A stretch of 64,000 nucleotides of DNA from Aurantimicrobium minutum (GTDB taxonomy: Bacteria; Actinomycetota; Actinomycetes; Actinomycetales; Microbacteriaceae): assembly GCF_029894165.1 (NCBI RefSeq), contig NZ_JARXXU010000001.1, forward strand, positions 1,488,001 through 1,552,000. Reading direction: 5' to 3'. Both the position numbers and the translations under genes were made by a program. Each line of letters begins with the position of its first letter. Position 1 is the stretch's first letter. This document shows positions 28,499 through 37,087 of the stretch, piece by piece. The notes under the pieces were generated by a model that saw nothing but the letters and a program-made list of their open reading frames with translations, did no database searches and was not told where the DNA came from.

Positions 28499-29356
28499 TT
28501 AAGGGCAGCTCCTCGCATCACGCGCAGTGATGCAATCACCCTTGGTTAAAACTGTGTCCGCGCTGAGAACCAGAACCAGAGATGTGGACGCATCGCGACT
28601 AAGAACTCCTGAAACAGAAGACCAGCCACCAGAACCTATTCGATACTCAACGCCATAACGGACGGTGACCGAAGCGGTGAATGTTCCTGCGTGATCAAAC
28701 ACGTGGCTGGTCGAAGTAGTCGAGAAGTCTGCCACTCCCAATTGTTCCCAGCGCGAACCACCCTGTGAGGTAGTTGTGGCCGTTCCATCTCCAAAACTCC
28801 ACTCAAATGTGTGAGGAGTGAATCTCACCTCAGTCGCTTGACCAAACAAACCTCCAGAGACGACATGAGTAGACGAAGATGCAATGAAATTCACGGGTAA
28901 TGCAACCACTCCCCAGCCAGCTGGTTGTGAGCTCAGGGAAATAGTTTGAGGTGAGAAGCTGGCTAGATCTGCCAGATCGATGGGGTCATAGACGACTTCA
29001 ACGGGCGTGACCGGAGCGGGCACTGCAGGTGCTGCAGGTTTACAAACATTGTCGACCTTCAATAGCCCCATGCAGAACACATATCGCCAGGGTGAAACGA
29101 TGGGGGCGGTAGTTCTCACCCCAGTTCGACGTACGACTGCCGGTGAGCTGTTGCCTGGTTGAACCACAGTCCTCCCAGGAGTAGTCGTTCTCGCCCAGAC
29201 GTCTACGGTGTCGGTGTTGGTTTGGGCGCCGGTGCATGTGCCATACAGCGAGGACGAAGAAGAACAATTTGTAGGGATTGCGAAAGCAGCTTGCTCACTC
29301 AAAAAAGCGAAACTAATGGCTAATGCACTACCTAACAGAAGTTTTCGCCAACCCAC
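28499..29356 (-). CDS. Exported protein with a PKD-like domain
   Basis: 285 residues. Signal peptide MGWRKLLLGSALAISFAFLS with cleavage after AFA near residue 27. The mature part is Ser/Thr-rich, then contains a PKD-like Ig fold: FEWSFGDGTATTT and HVFDHAGTFTASVTVRYG (about 185-235). The family of short actinobacterial exported proteins with one PKD domain has no known function; adhesion or wall binding is possible. Its start overlaps the end of the lipoprotein gene by 25 bp, so the two are made together. The protein has several Cys (NCSSSSSLYGTC, DCITARDARSC) that could form disulfides. Confidence 0.72.
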   Translation of the reverse strand: MGWRKLLLGSALAISFAFLSEQAAFAIPTNCSSSSSLYGTCTGAQTNTDTVDVWARTTTPGRTVVQPGNSSPAVVRRTGVRTTAPIVSPWRYVFCMGLLKVDNVCKPAAPAVPAPVTPVEVVYDPIDLADLASFSPQTISLSSQPAGWGVVALPVNFIASSSTHVVSGGLFGQATEVRFTPHTFEWSFGDGTATTTSQGGSRWEQLGVADFSTTSTSHVFDHAGTFTASVTVRYGVEYRIGSGGWSSVSGVLSRDASTSLVLVLSADTVLTKGDCITARDARSCP

Positions 29357-29883
29357 GTTTCGCTCGATTCAATTTTGAAATTGGTTCCATCTTCAAGAGC
29401 AAAAGTCACCTGAAGTGGATATCGGTCAATGCGAGAAGGGCTCGTAACATCCGTGGAGGTCTTATCGAAAAGCCGAATTCTGGAATGGTCTATGCATAGA
29501 TAAGTCGTGAGCTTGGATCCCGACTTAACTTGCATTGCAAAGTTGTCAAAAAAAGAGTTGCCTTCGGCATGCCAAGCATTATTTTCGATTACTTGAAATC
29601 CTGTAATTTCATCTTTCAGTAGTTCTGGTGAAACGTATGGCTCCATACGTTCAGGATTCACCCCGCCCTCCTGAGCAATGAGATCAGACATTGCCAAATA
29701 CTCTGCATAAGCGCTCTGCGCAGCTTCAAGTGCTTCTTGTTCTGTCATCTCGATTGGCAGTACAGAAGATTCACTATTCTCCAGCGCGGGCTTTTCTGCA
29801 GGCTGCTGTGCGCACCCCACAATCCCGAACAGCACAACTGGTGCGATGAGTGTGGCGCTGAGCGCACTCTTGGAAATACCCAT
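29332..29883 (-). CDS. Small lipoprotein of unknown function
   Basis: 183 residues. N-terminal signal with lipobox IVGC, so Cys is near residue 24 of the chosen start, followed by an acidic Ser/Glu spacer and a domain beginning TEQEALEAAQSAYAEYLAMS that could be an NTF2-like fold. Two Cys near the C-terminus may form a disulfide. ATG at 29883 is preferred over a TTG at 29892; a TACCTT box lies 7 nt upstream. Cotranscribed with the PKD protein. I do not recognise a named family. Confidence 0.65.
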   Translation of the reverse strand: MGISKSALSATLIAPVVLFGIVGCAQQPAEKPALENSESSVLPIEMTEQEALEAAQSAYAEYLAMSDLIAQEGGVNPERMEPYVSPELLKDEITGFQVIENNAWHAEGNSFFDNFAMQVKSGSKLTTYLCIDHSRIRLFDKTSTDVTSPSRIDRYPLQVTFALEDGTNFKIESSETWVGENFC

Positions 29884-29890
29884 GCCGAGC

Positions 29891-29896
29891 AAGGTA
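29891..29896 (-). promoter_or_regulatory. Candidate -10 box of a leaderless transcript (lipoprotein gene)
   Basis: TACCTT on the minus strand ends 7 nt before the ATG at 29883. Confidence 0.35.
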
Positions 29897-29945
29897 TCTG
29901 AGTCGAGTGGTCACTGGCAGGAGTTATCCACATCGCTTAAATGTC

Positions 29946-29977
29946 GAGTGGGAAGGACCCGAAGGCCCTTCCCACTC
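29946..29977 (-). terminator. Hairpin after purine permease gene
   Basis: Perfect 11 bp arms GAGTGGGAAGG and CCTTCCCACTC around a 10 nt loop, 23 bp past the permease stop. No T-tract. Confidence 0.6.
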
Positions 29978-29999
29978 ATACGAGGAGTATTCGGTGGTG

Positions 30000-31481
30000 T
30001 TAGCCGCCGAATGCTGCCTGGATCGGCGCAGCTACGAAGTAGAGCACGAAGCCCGCAGCAACAATCCAGAGCAGTGGATGAATTTCTTTTGCCTTGCCCG
30101 AGAATGCGCGGACGATAACCCAGGTGATGAACCCGATACCAATACCGTTTGCGATCGAGTAAGTGAAAGGCATGATGATGATCGTCAGGAAGGCAGGGAA
30201 TGAAGTACTCCAGTCCTTCCAGTCGATGTCTACAACCTGAGCCATCATGAGTGCACCCACGATGACCAGTGCCGAAGCGCCAACCTCAATAGGAACAACA
30301 GAGGTCAGTGGAGTAAAGAACATCGCAACGAGGAACAGCACACCTGTGAAGACGGTGGCCAGACCCGTGCGAGCACCACCGGCAATACCTGAAGCCGACT
30401 CGATGTAGACGGTGTTGGAAGAGGTCGAGGTGAAACCACCAACAACAGCACCCGCACCTTCAACAACCAGTGCGGACTGCAGACGTGGGAAGTTTCCATC
30501 CTTGTCCGCAAGGCCAGCCTGCTTAGACAGACCTGTCATGGTTCCCATGGCGTCGAAGAAGTTCGAGAACACGAGGGTGAAGATCAGCATGATGGCAGCA
30601 AGTGCACCAATGCGACCGAAGGAACCGAAGAGGTCAACCTGACCAATGGTCGTGAAGTCAGGAAGAGCGAAGACGCTGGTTGGCAGGCCAGGAACGGTGG
30701 TGTCCCAACCGAAGGGAGTGACGAATTCACCCTTGACGAACTTGCCGCCTACCTTGAAAATCGCCTCGGCAATGATGGCGATCACGGTGGTGGAGATCAG
30801 ACCGATCAGGATTGCAGCACGAACGCGCAATGCCATCAATACAGCAATGGTGAGAACACCAATGATGAAGATGGTGGTGGGGAGACCAATTCCGTGGTCC
30901 GTGCCCACACCCAAGTTCACGGGGACTGGACCAGCGTCATTGATGCGAACCAGACCACCGTCAACCAGACCGATGAATGCGATGAAAAGACCAATACCTA
31001 CGGTGATGGCGGTCTTCAGTGCGGGAGGTACTGCGTTGAAGATCAGTCGTCGAAGACCAGTCAGCGCCAGGATGAGGATGATAATACCGTCGATGACGAC
31101 GAGGCCCATGGCCTCCTGCCAGGTAACATCCTTGACGATGGTGACGGCCAGGAACGAGTTGATACCCAAACCAGCCGCGAGCGCGAAGGGCAGGCGTGCA
31201 ACAAGACCAAAGGCGATGGTCAACACACCTGCGGCAAGTGCTGTTGCCGACGCAATTGCTACTTGGTTGGGTGCACCTCCGCCGATAACGTTGCCGTTAA
31301 CGTCAGGGCTGAAAGCCAGAATGATGGGGTTCAGGATGATGATGTAAACCATCGTCATGAAGATGACAAGACCGCCACGGAATTCCGTACCAATCGTGGA
31401 TCCACGTTTGGCGATTTGGAAGTAGCGATCAAGGGACGCTGCGAAGCCTGACTTTGGCTTCTCGGTGGTCGAAGACGACAA
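30000..31481 (-). CDS. NCS2-family purine permease, AzgA/GhxP type
   Basis: 493 residues with about 12-14 membrane helices. The start FRGGLVIFMTMVYIIILNP and the segments ALAAGLGINSFLAVT and SSNTVYIESASGIAGGARTGL match the AzgA branch of nucleobase:cation symporters, which import hypoxanthine, guanine or adenine with protons. TTG start at 31481 with AAAGGAG eight bases upstream. Single gene, divergent from the alpha/beta hydrolase. No purine riboswitch is recognisable in the 165 bp gap. Confidence 0.9.
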   Translation of the reverse strand: MSSSTTEKPKSGFAASLDRYFQIAKRGSTIGTEFRGGLVIFMTMVYIIILNPIILAFSPDVNGNVIGGGAPNQVAIASATALAAGVLTIAFGLVARLPFALAAGLGINSFLAVTIVKDVTWQEAMGLVVIDGIIILILALTGLRRLIFNAVPPALKTAITVGIGLFIAFIGLVDGGLVRINDAGPVPVNLGVGTDHGIGLPTTIFIIGVLTIAVLMALRVRAAILIGLISTTVIAIIAEAIFKVGGKFVKGEFVTPFGWDTTVPGLPTSVFALPDFTTIGQVDLFGSFGRIGALAAIMLIFTLVFSNFFDAMGTMTGLSKQAGLADKDGNFPRLQSALVVEGAGAVVGGFTSTSSNTVYIESASGIAGGARTGLATVFTGVLFLVAMFFTPLTSVVPIEVGASALVIVGALMMAQVVDIDWKDWSTSFPAFLTIIIMPFTYSIANGIGIGFITWVIVRAFSGKAKEIHPLLWIVAAGFVLYFVAAPIQAAFGG

Positions 31482-31634
31482 ACCGATCTCCTTTTTGAGT
31501 AGGGATAAGGGAACTACGAGACTGACAATACCTTTTCTTAGAATTTGCTTAGAGTTTTCGTGCGGAAAGTCTTAAGCATGACTTGAAGTGCTATTCGGCA
31601 CTTTTCACGAGAATTGCTCGTCATCTGCTTGTCG

Positions 31635-31640
31635 TAGCAT
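31635..31640 (+). promoter_or_regulatory. Candidate -10 box of a leaderless transcript (alpha/beta hydrolase)
   Basis: TAGCAT ends exactly 6 nt before the ATG at 31647. TTGCTC at 31614-31619 could be the -35 element. Confidence 0.5.
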
Positions 31641-31646
31641 GGAGCC

Positions 31647-32546
31647 ATGACGCAGAATCTGCCTCCCAATGGTGTTGAACTTGAAGCCCAAGGCATCCAC
31701 GCCGCCGCTCAGTTTCCCTCTCGTGCAGTCCGTGGCACGGTCATGGTGGATGGCTATGCCCTCGCCACAACACAGATTGAGGCAGTGGGAAAACCGCGTG
31801 GACAGGCTCTCCTCATCCCCGGATACACCAGCTCCGCAGACACGTTCAACTGCCTCCTCGAACCGCTGTCCCAGCGGGGATACTCCGTCACCGCGTTCTC
31901 TCAGCGGGGGCAAGCACTCTCTGCAGGACCCGACACGACAGATGGTTATTCCCTCGAACGCCTGGGTCAGGATGTGCACGACGTCATGGAGGAACTTCAG
32001 CTGGGGACGAATGTGCATCTCCTCGGCCACAGCTTTGGCGGAGTTGTCTCCACTGCCGCTGTACTGCGTGATCCCTCCCCTTTCGCCAGTTTGACGATGT
32101 GGAACTCAGGCCCTCGCACTATGGGTGGAGATCTGCTGGAACAGAGATACGGCCTCTTGGAACATGGTCCTCGTGCCTTCTATCTTGGGGTGCGCATGGC
32201 AGCAGGCCTGGACCCTGATGCCGACCTCAAAGGTGAACTCAACGTGATCGAGCAGTACTACTACGACCGCTTAATGAGCACGAACCCCGCACAGCTCGAG
32301 GCGGGAATCAACATTCTCATTGATCAACGTGATCGAACCGCCGAACTTGCGAACACAGGGCTCCCCGTTCTCGTCTCCCACGGCGCCAACGATGACGCCT
32401 GGCCGATCGAGATGCAACGCGAGATGGCCGAACAACTCGGAGCTGACTACTGGGTTATTGCCCACGCGGGACACTCTGCACACGCAGATCGCACACATGC
32501 CTCAGCTCAGCTCCTCGCCACCTTCTGGGACGAGCACTCGGCCTAA
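31647..32546 (+). CDS. Alpha/beta hydrolase
   Basis: 299 residues. Nucleophile elbow GHSFGG (Ser near 131), acid in NDDAWPIE and His in HAGHSAHAD complete the triad; the oxyanion stretch is LLIPGYTSSADTF. Looks like a monoglyceride lipase or proline-iminopeptidase type cytosolic hydrolase; the substrate cannot be told. Its stop overlaps that of the convergent ZIP transporter by 4 bp. Confidence 0.83.
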   Translation: MTQNLPPNGVELEAQGIHAAAQFPSRAVRGTVMVDGYALATTQIEAVGKPRGQALLIPGYTSSADTFNCLLEPLSQRGYSVTAFSQRGQALSAGPDTTDGYSLERLGQDVHDVMEELQLGTNVHLLGHSFGGVVSTAAVLRDPSPFASLTMWNSGPRTMGGDLLEQRYGLLEHGPRAFYLGVRMAAGLDPDADLKGELNVIEQYYYDRLMSTNPAQLEAGINILIDQRDRTAELANTGLPVLVSHGANDDAWPIEMQREMAEQLGADYWVIAHAGHSAHADRTHASAQLLATFWDEHSA

Positions 32547-33274
32547 ACCAGTTCGTGAATGACGAGGCTCACCAAAAAGCCAAGCGTCACCAACAGGCCC
32601 GTATAGTTGTGAGCTTTCCGGAATGCTTCCGGAATCATGGTGTCCGTGACCATCGCCAGCATGGCGCCAGCCGCTAAGGAAGTGATGAACCCTGTGGTTT
32701 CAGGCGTGGCATCTGCCAGGATCGTGAAACCAATCACACTGGAGAGCGCGGCGGCAAGAGCGATGCCGCCCCACAACGTGAAGACATACTTGGCAGACTT
32801 TCCTGCTGTTTTGAACTCTGCGGTACTGGAAAGACCTTCAGGGAAGTTCGAGATGGCCACGGCTACGAGGATAGGAATACTGACGCCCTGACCTCCGACC
32901 ATGGACAAACCGAGGACCATAGATTCGGGCACACCGTCGAGCAGGGCTCCCACCGCAATACCGACGCCAGTTCCTGGATGCTCTCCCGTTCCACGGCGAT
33001 TACGTGCGTTGCGGTAGTCGAGGAAGATATTGGTAAACACATAGACGAGGGCGCCGACAGAAAATCCAGCAATGGTGGGCCAGAGGCCCGCCTCGGCGAT
33101 GGCTTCACCCACCAAGTCGAAGGCCAGTGCGGAGATGAGCACACCCGCGCCGAAGGCCATAATGCTGACCACGAGTTTGCCCGGAACGTTGACGAACCAG
33201 GCGATGAGTGCACCCACGAACAGCATGCCGCCGGCAAATAAGCCAGCCCCTGCTGCCGTGAGCACATCGAACAT
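32543..33274 (-). CDS. ZIP-family divalent metal transporter
   Basis: 243 residues, about eight membrane helices. The conserved metal-site helices are ALLDGVPESMVLG (near 110) and AISNFPEGLSSTAEF (near 142), the PExx/NFPEG motifs of ZIP proteins. It would import zinc or related metals. The start ATG lies 6 nt after TAGCCT, a box that overlaps the stop of the upstream SNF2 gene, so it may be transcribed by its own promoter. Confidence 0.87.
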   Translation of the reverse strand: MFDVLTAAGAGLFAGGMLFVGALIAWFVNVPGKLVVSIMAFGAGVLISALAFDLVGEAIAEAGLWPTIAGFSVGALVYVFTNIFLDYRNARNRRGTGEHPGTGVGIAVGALLDGVPESMVLGLSMVGGQGVSIPILVAVAISNFPEGLSSTAEFKTAGKSAKYVFTLWGGIALAAALSSVIGFTILADATPETTGFITSLAAGAMLAMVTDTMIPEAFRKAHNYTGLLVTLGFLVSLVIHELV

Positions 33275-33280
33275 AACTAC

Positions 33281-33286
33281 AGGCTA
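33281..33286 (-). promoter_or_regulatory. Candidate -10 box of a leaderless transcript (ZIP gene)
   Basis: TAGCCT on the minus strand ends 6 nt before the ATG at 33274 and includes the stop codon of the SNF2 gene. Confidence 0.45.
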
Positions 33287-35401
33287 GGCGTATTGCGCAG
33301 CGATCGCGCGGTTCAAAATGTGAACCAGCGCATCGAGCTGGATCGAATCCTGCGATCCAGCTTCAATTTCTTCACCCTCAAGTGCTCGTGCAGCAAGGCC
33401 GCGTTTGCTATCGATGAGTTCAGCGATCTTGGCATCAATTGTTTGCGCTGCGATGATGCGCCATGCGGTAACCGGCATTTCTTGCCCGATACGGTGAACG
33501 CGGTCAATGGCCTGGGTCTGCTCTGCAGAAGTCCAGGACAATTCAGCGAGTACCACGTTAGAGGAAGCTTGCAGGTTCAAACCCACACCTGCTGCGGTGA
33601 GTGAACACACGGCAACCTGGACGGACTCGTCCTTGTTGAACGCGTCGATAGCTTCTTGGCGTGCGGCAGTGGTCTGGTCCCCACGAATAGAGACAGACGT
33701 GATGCCTTGCGCCGCAAAAGCGCGCTCTGCGGTGTCCATCACGTCGATGTGCTTGGCAAAGAAAACAACCTTGCCCACTGAACGTGCCAGCTGTGCTGCG
33801 TAGTCGGACGCAAGGCCAGCCTTGGCTTGTCCAATCTTGCGCACCATGGTGAAGACGTTCTCGCCCGTCTTTTGGCCCTTGGATTCGTCGAGTTCTTGTT
33901 GGGCCACCATGCGGATGAGTTCTGTCGTGGAGCCACGGAAGTTACCGGAGACAGAGAAGCGGTTGTAGCGCTCGAGCAGGCGCTTGGCCAACTCTGCCTC
34001 GGCGGCCTTGATCGAGTTGCCCAGTTCGTCATCGAGTTCAACAGGCAGATCCACCACGCGCTTGGCGGGGAGGTCCTTAGCCACATCAATCTTGCGTCGA
34101 CGAACAATACCCATCGACACCACAGTGTCACGGGCGGCTGCATAAAAGGCTTGGTCTGCTGGGGTCAGGCCTGTTTCTTCCAGTTTGGCGGTGAGCTGGG
34201 CCGAAGGCTTCTCGCCGTCAATCCAGCCCAGGAACTTCCAGATAGCGCGGAAGTCGTCAATGTCGTTGATGAGCGGAGTACCCGTGAGTGCAATGCGGAG
34301 AGGGTTGTGACCGGGCGTGCGTGCCACAATTTTGTCCGCCAGCGCCAGTACGTGCTTGGAACGCTGCGAGGTGAGGTTCTTAATGAAGTGCGCTTCATCA
34401 ACGACCATGCCTTTGAAGCCCATCTGTCCAATCCAGGACAGGTGACGGTCGAGTACTTCGTAGTTCACGATGAACACATCGGCGAAAGCGTCCACATCTG
34501 TTCCATCACCGTGGATCACGGTGGCCTTGCGGCCTGGAATCCAGCGTTCAACTTCTCGTGCCCAGTTCATCTTCACCACGTTAGGAACGATGGCAAGCAA
34601 GGGGAAAGCATTGGCGACGGAAGCGGCAATGAGGCTTTGTGCAGTTTTACCCAAACCAGGCTCATCGGCCAGCAGGAAAGTACGGTGACCCTCGCGCACA
34701 CTTTCAATGAAGCGGACCTGGTGCGGCATGAGCTCTCGGCCCTGCGGAGAGAAACGGTCATAACGGGGCACTGCCGGCATCTCCATGCAGGCTGATCCAC
34801 CACCGGCGCCGGTTTCAAAAGACTTGAACAAAGGACCCAACAGTTCCCAGTTCGACAAACGCATGACGGGAATAGATCCCGTGACGGGCTGACTGAAGTC
34901 TGGCTCTAAGAAGGGGGTCGACTTCAAGCGTGCCTTGACTGAAACGGGAAGGACCTGCTTCTCAGCAAGCTCGGGAGCAAACTCCTGAACAGGCTTGACG
35001 ACCTCGGTGGTGATAATAAGGTCTTCAGGGTTAATTTCTGCGCCCGATTCAACCAACCAGTCACGTCGCATTTTCTGCGCAACAGGGCTGGTGGCGTGGT
35101 CGACCTCGAGAAGCTGAATCAGTGAGGTATCCCGGGCTGCCGTCTTCGCCAGAATCGTGGCCACGCCATCTAAGCGCTTGAGCTGTTCTGCCCGAGATAC
35201 ATCAGTCAGGGTGGTGTCGGTTTTGACGCGGGCGCGCTCTTCGCGCACGAGGAAGGCGATGACCTGGAACTTCGTCCGGTTGGTGGGTCCGACCTTCTTA
35301 CCGGTTTGAGCTTTAGCTTCTACCTCTCGAACCTTGCGGGCGAGGATAGGAATCAACCCCGAATTATCGAGGGTGTTACGACGAGTGCCTGTACGGGCCA
35401 C
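33284..35401 (-). CDS. SNF2-family DEAD/DEAH ATPase
   Basis: 705 residues. N-terminal 200 residues are of unknown fold; then the Snf2 motor: Walker A DEPGLGKTAQSL (near 245), VVDEAHF (near 332), ALTGTPLINDI, and the C-terminal lobe with FFAKHIDVMDTAERAF, AAGVGLNLQ and QTQAIDRVHRIGQEMPV. The motor resembles the compact SMARCAL1-like bacterial type and should translocate on double-stranded DNA. No nuclease or methylase partner lies nearby, so it does not look like part of a restriction or DISARM system. GTG start with GGAG five bases upstream. Confidence 0.88.
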   Translation of the reverse strand: MARTGTRRNTLDNSGLIPILARKVREVEAKAQTGKKVGPTNRTKFQVIAFLVREERARVKTDTTLTDVSRAEQLKRLDGVATILAKTAARDTSLIQLLEVDHATSPVAQKMRRDWLVESGAEINPEDLIITTEVVKPVQEFAPELAEKQVLPVSVKARLKSTPFLEPDFSQPVTGSIPVMRLSNWELLGPLFKSFETGAGGGSACMEMPAVPRYDRFSPQGRELMPHQVRFIESVREGHRTFLLADEPGLGKTAQSLIAASVANAFPLLAIVPNVVKMNWAREVERWIPGRKATVIHGDGTDVDAFADVFIVNYEVLDRHLSWIGQMGFKGMVVDEAHFIKNLTSQRSKHVLALADKIVARTPGHNPLRIALTGTPLINDIDDFRAIWKFLGWIDGEKPSAQLTAKLEETGLTPADQAFYAAARDTVVSMGIVRRRKIDVAKDLPAKRVVDLPVELDDELGNSIKAAEAELAKRLLERYNRFSVSGNFRGSTTELIRMVAQQELDESKGQKTGENVFTMVRKIGQAKAGLASDYAAQLARSVGKVVFFAKHIDVMDTAERAFAAQGITSVSIRGDQTTAARQEAIDAFNKDESVQVAVCSLTAAGVGLNLQASSNVVLAELSWTSAEQTQAIDRVHRIGQEMPVTAWRIIAAQTIDAKIAELIDSKRGLAARALEGEEIEAGSQDSIQLDALVHILNRAIAAQYA

Positions 35402-35410
35402 TTGGTCTCC

Positions 35411-35491
35411 ATGACTAACGAAACGACGACATCCCCCTCCGAGCAGAAATGCCCGAACTGTGATGCCCCAAACTGCACCTCACCCGAGTAG
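35411..35491 (+). CDS. Candidate 26-residue CxxC micropeptide
   Basis: ATG at 35411 to TAG at 35489-35491 encodes 26 residues, Thr/Ser-rich at first and ending KCPNCDAPNCTSPE, a half-zinc-ribbon-like knuckle. It is divergent from the SNF2 gene, whose start is 10 bp away. There is no strong ribosome site, so this is only a candidate; conservation in relatives is the key test. Confidence 0.3.
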   Translation: MTNETTTSPSEQKCPNCDAPNCTSPE

Positions 35492-35553
35492 GTCACGCAT
35501 CACGCATAAGCGCCGGCGACGAGAAAACGGGGATGTGGTGCGTCTTAACTCTA

Positions 35554-35913
35554 CTACTTCGGAGCGGGTGTCTTAATCATGAAGCCGCCGAGGAAGAATA
35601 TGGCAGCGGCAAAAGTCTGCACGAGCATCCACCACTGAATTCCGGGGGTGAATCCATCGGTCAGACGGAAGATGGGATTCCAGAACACAGCGATGGCAAC
35701 AAAGAGGGGAAGGAAGATCCATTTCTTCTTATCCACGGATTGCCACGAGAACACCACCATGATGGCCGCAAGAATACTGATCGCGAAGAGTACGGTGATG
35801 TACCACTCGGACTCATAGACGCCCATGCCAATAAACATGGCAATGACGCCGGCAAGACCGGGAACTATTCCCGGACGAATGTACTCAGGCTGCTGTTGCT
35901 TCTTTGTGGCCAC
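35554..35913 (-). CDS. Small four-helix membrane protein
   Basis: 119 residues, four hydrophobic helices (about 14-32, 36-55, 64-82, 90-112), basic N-terminus. FVAIAVFWNPIFRLT is a recognisable small-actinobacterial-membrane-protein pattern (possibly DUF6804), but I have no function for it. GTG start at 35913 lies 6 nt after TAAACT, which overlaps the desaturase stop. Confidence 0.65.
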   Translation of the reverse strand: MATKKQQQPEYIRPGIVPGLAGVIAMFIGMGVYESEWYITVLFAISILAAIMVVFSWQSVDKKKWIFLPLFVAIAVFWNPIFRLTDGFTPGIQWWMLVQTFAAAIFFLGGFMIKTPAPK

Positions 35914-35919
35914 GGGACA

Positions 35920-35925
35920 AGTTTA
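35920..35925 (-). promoter_or_regulatory. Candidate -10 box of a leaderless transcript (small membrane protein)
   Basis: TAAACT on the minus strand ends 6 nt before the GTG at 35913 and contains the desaturase stop codon. Confidence 0.4.
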
Positions 35926-37017
35926 GCGGCGACGCATCCGGTCGGCTTCCGGGCAATCAAAGGGGTCACGTGCTGCAAGTCCCACCTTGTTGAGGTAGTC
36001 CACCACGATGGCGTAGGAATGCAGCAACGTTGTCTGTGTGTAGTTAATGTCTTCGGTCCGGCAGTGTTCTTGCACAAGCTTGCTGGCACGCTTGAGATGA
36101 GGCCGAGACATGCTGGGGAACAAGTGGTGTTCAATTTGGTAATTGAGTCCACCCATCAGCGCGGTGGTCCCACGGCCTGTGATGTTGCGTGAGGTCAGAA
36201 CCTGCTTGTTCAGGAAGTCCACACGAGCAGTTTTCGGAATCAAGGGCATGCCTTTGTGGTTGGGTGCAAAGGATGCCCCCATGTACACACCAAACACAGC
36301 GAGCTGAACTCCCAGGAACGCAAATGCCAACCCGAGAGGAAGCACCCAGAAGATGATTGCAACATAGACGCTGAGTCGCAAAGCAATCAGGCTCAATTCC
36401 ACGGCACGACCTTCAAGACGTTCTTTCCGGAAGAGGGTTGCGATGGAGCGGAAGTGAAGATTGATGCCCTCGAGGGTGAGGAGGGGGAAAAAGAGGTATC
36501 CCTGGCGTTGGGTCATCCATCGCAGCATGCCCTTTTGTTTGCTGGCGTCTTCTTCGGTGAAAGAAATGGTGTCCCAGGCGATATCTGGATCTTTCCCCAC
36601 AGTGTTGGGGTTTCCGTGGTGACGTGTGTGCTTGGTCATCCACCAGGCATAGGAGATACCTACGACTGCCGTTGCCAGAATCCGACCAATCCAGTCGTTG
36701 ACCTTGCCAGATTTGAACACCGCACGGTGCGAAGCCTCATGAGTGATGAAGGCGAACTGGGTCAGCAAAATGCCGAGACCACCTGCGATGAGCAGCTGGA
36801 ACCAGGAATCCCCGATCAACACAAAACCGGTGATGAGGCCACCCAGCGCCAGGCTCAAACCAACGAACAGCCAGATATAGAAAGCCGGCGAGCGCTTGAG
36901 CAATCCTGCATCGGTGACCGACTTCAACAAGGCCGAATAGGTACTCGTCATCGGCCGGCGAGAAGGGTCTTTCCGCTCTGTCAAACGGATAGGACCAAGG
37001 GTAGAGCTCAGCGTCAT
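35923..37017 (-). CDS. Membrane fatty acid desaturase
   Basis: 364 residues with four to six helices and the three His boxes of di-iron desaturases: HEASH (near 89), HTRHH (near 128) and QIEHH (near 291). The QxxHH third box is that of front-end and linoleoyl-CoA-type desaturases (COG3239). It should insert a double bond in membrane lipid acyl chains using oxygen. I use the ATG at 37017; a GTG at 37026 is also possible and neither has a convincing ribosome site. Confidence 0.87.
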   Translation of the reverse strand: MTLSSTLGPIRLTERKDPSRRPMTSTYSALLKSVTDAGLLKRSPAFYIWLFVGLSLALGGLITGFVLIGDSWFQLLIAGGLGILLTQFAFITHEASHRAVFKSGKVNDWIGRILATAVVGISYAWWMTKHTRHHGNPNTVGKDPDIAWDTISFTEEDASKQKGMLRWMTQRQGYLFFPLLTLEGINLHFRSIATLFRKERLEGRAVELSLIALRLSVYVAIIFWVLPLGLAFAFLGVQLAVFGVYMGASFAPNHKGMPLIPKTARVDFLNKQVLTSRNITGRGTTALMGGLNYQIEHHLFPSMSRPHLKRASKLVQEHCRTEDINYTQTTLLHSYAIVVDYLNKVGLAARDPFDCPEADRMRRR

Positions 37018-37087
37018 TTTCGCCACTTCTGAAAAGTCAGGTCGACTTCACAGCCGGCGAGATATTGCGTAATGCAGTTAAGTCAAT

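Noticed and set aside
30646-31347. 233-codon plus-strand frame antisense to the purine permease
   Set aside because: Thr/Met/Pro-rich antisense shadow of hydrophobic helices.
31482-31646. Possible purine riboswitch between permease and hydrolase genes
   Set aside because: No aptamer-like conserved core or P1 stem; only a short AAGTGC/GCACTT dyad near 31585-31602.
33827-34795. 322-codon plus-strand frame antisense to SNF2 gene
   Set aside because: Lies wholly opposite a clear SNF2 motor, rich in His and Cys with no recognisable motif.
33284-35401. SNF2 gene as part of a DISARM-like or restriction defence system
   Set aside because: No methylase, nuclease or DrmA/B-like gene nearby; neighbours are a ZIP transporter and a small membrane protein.
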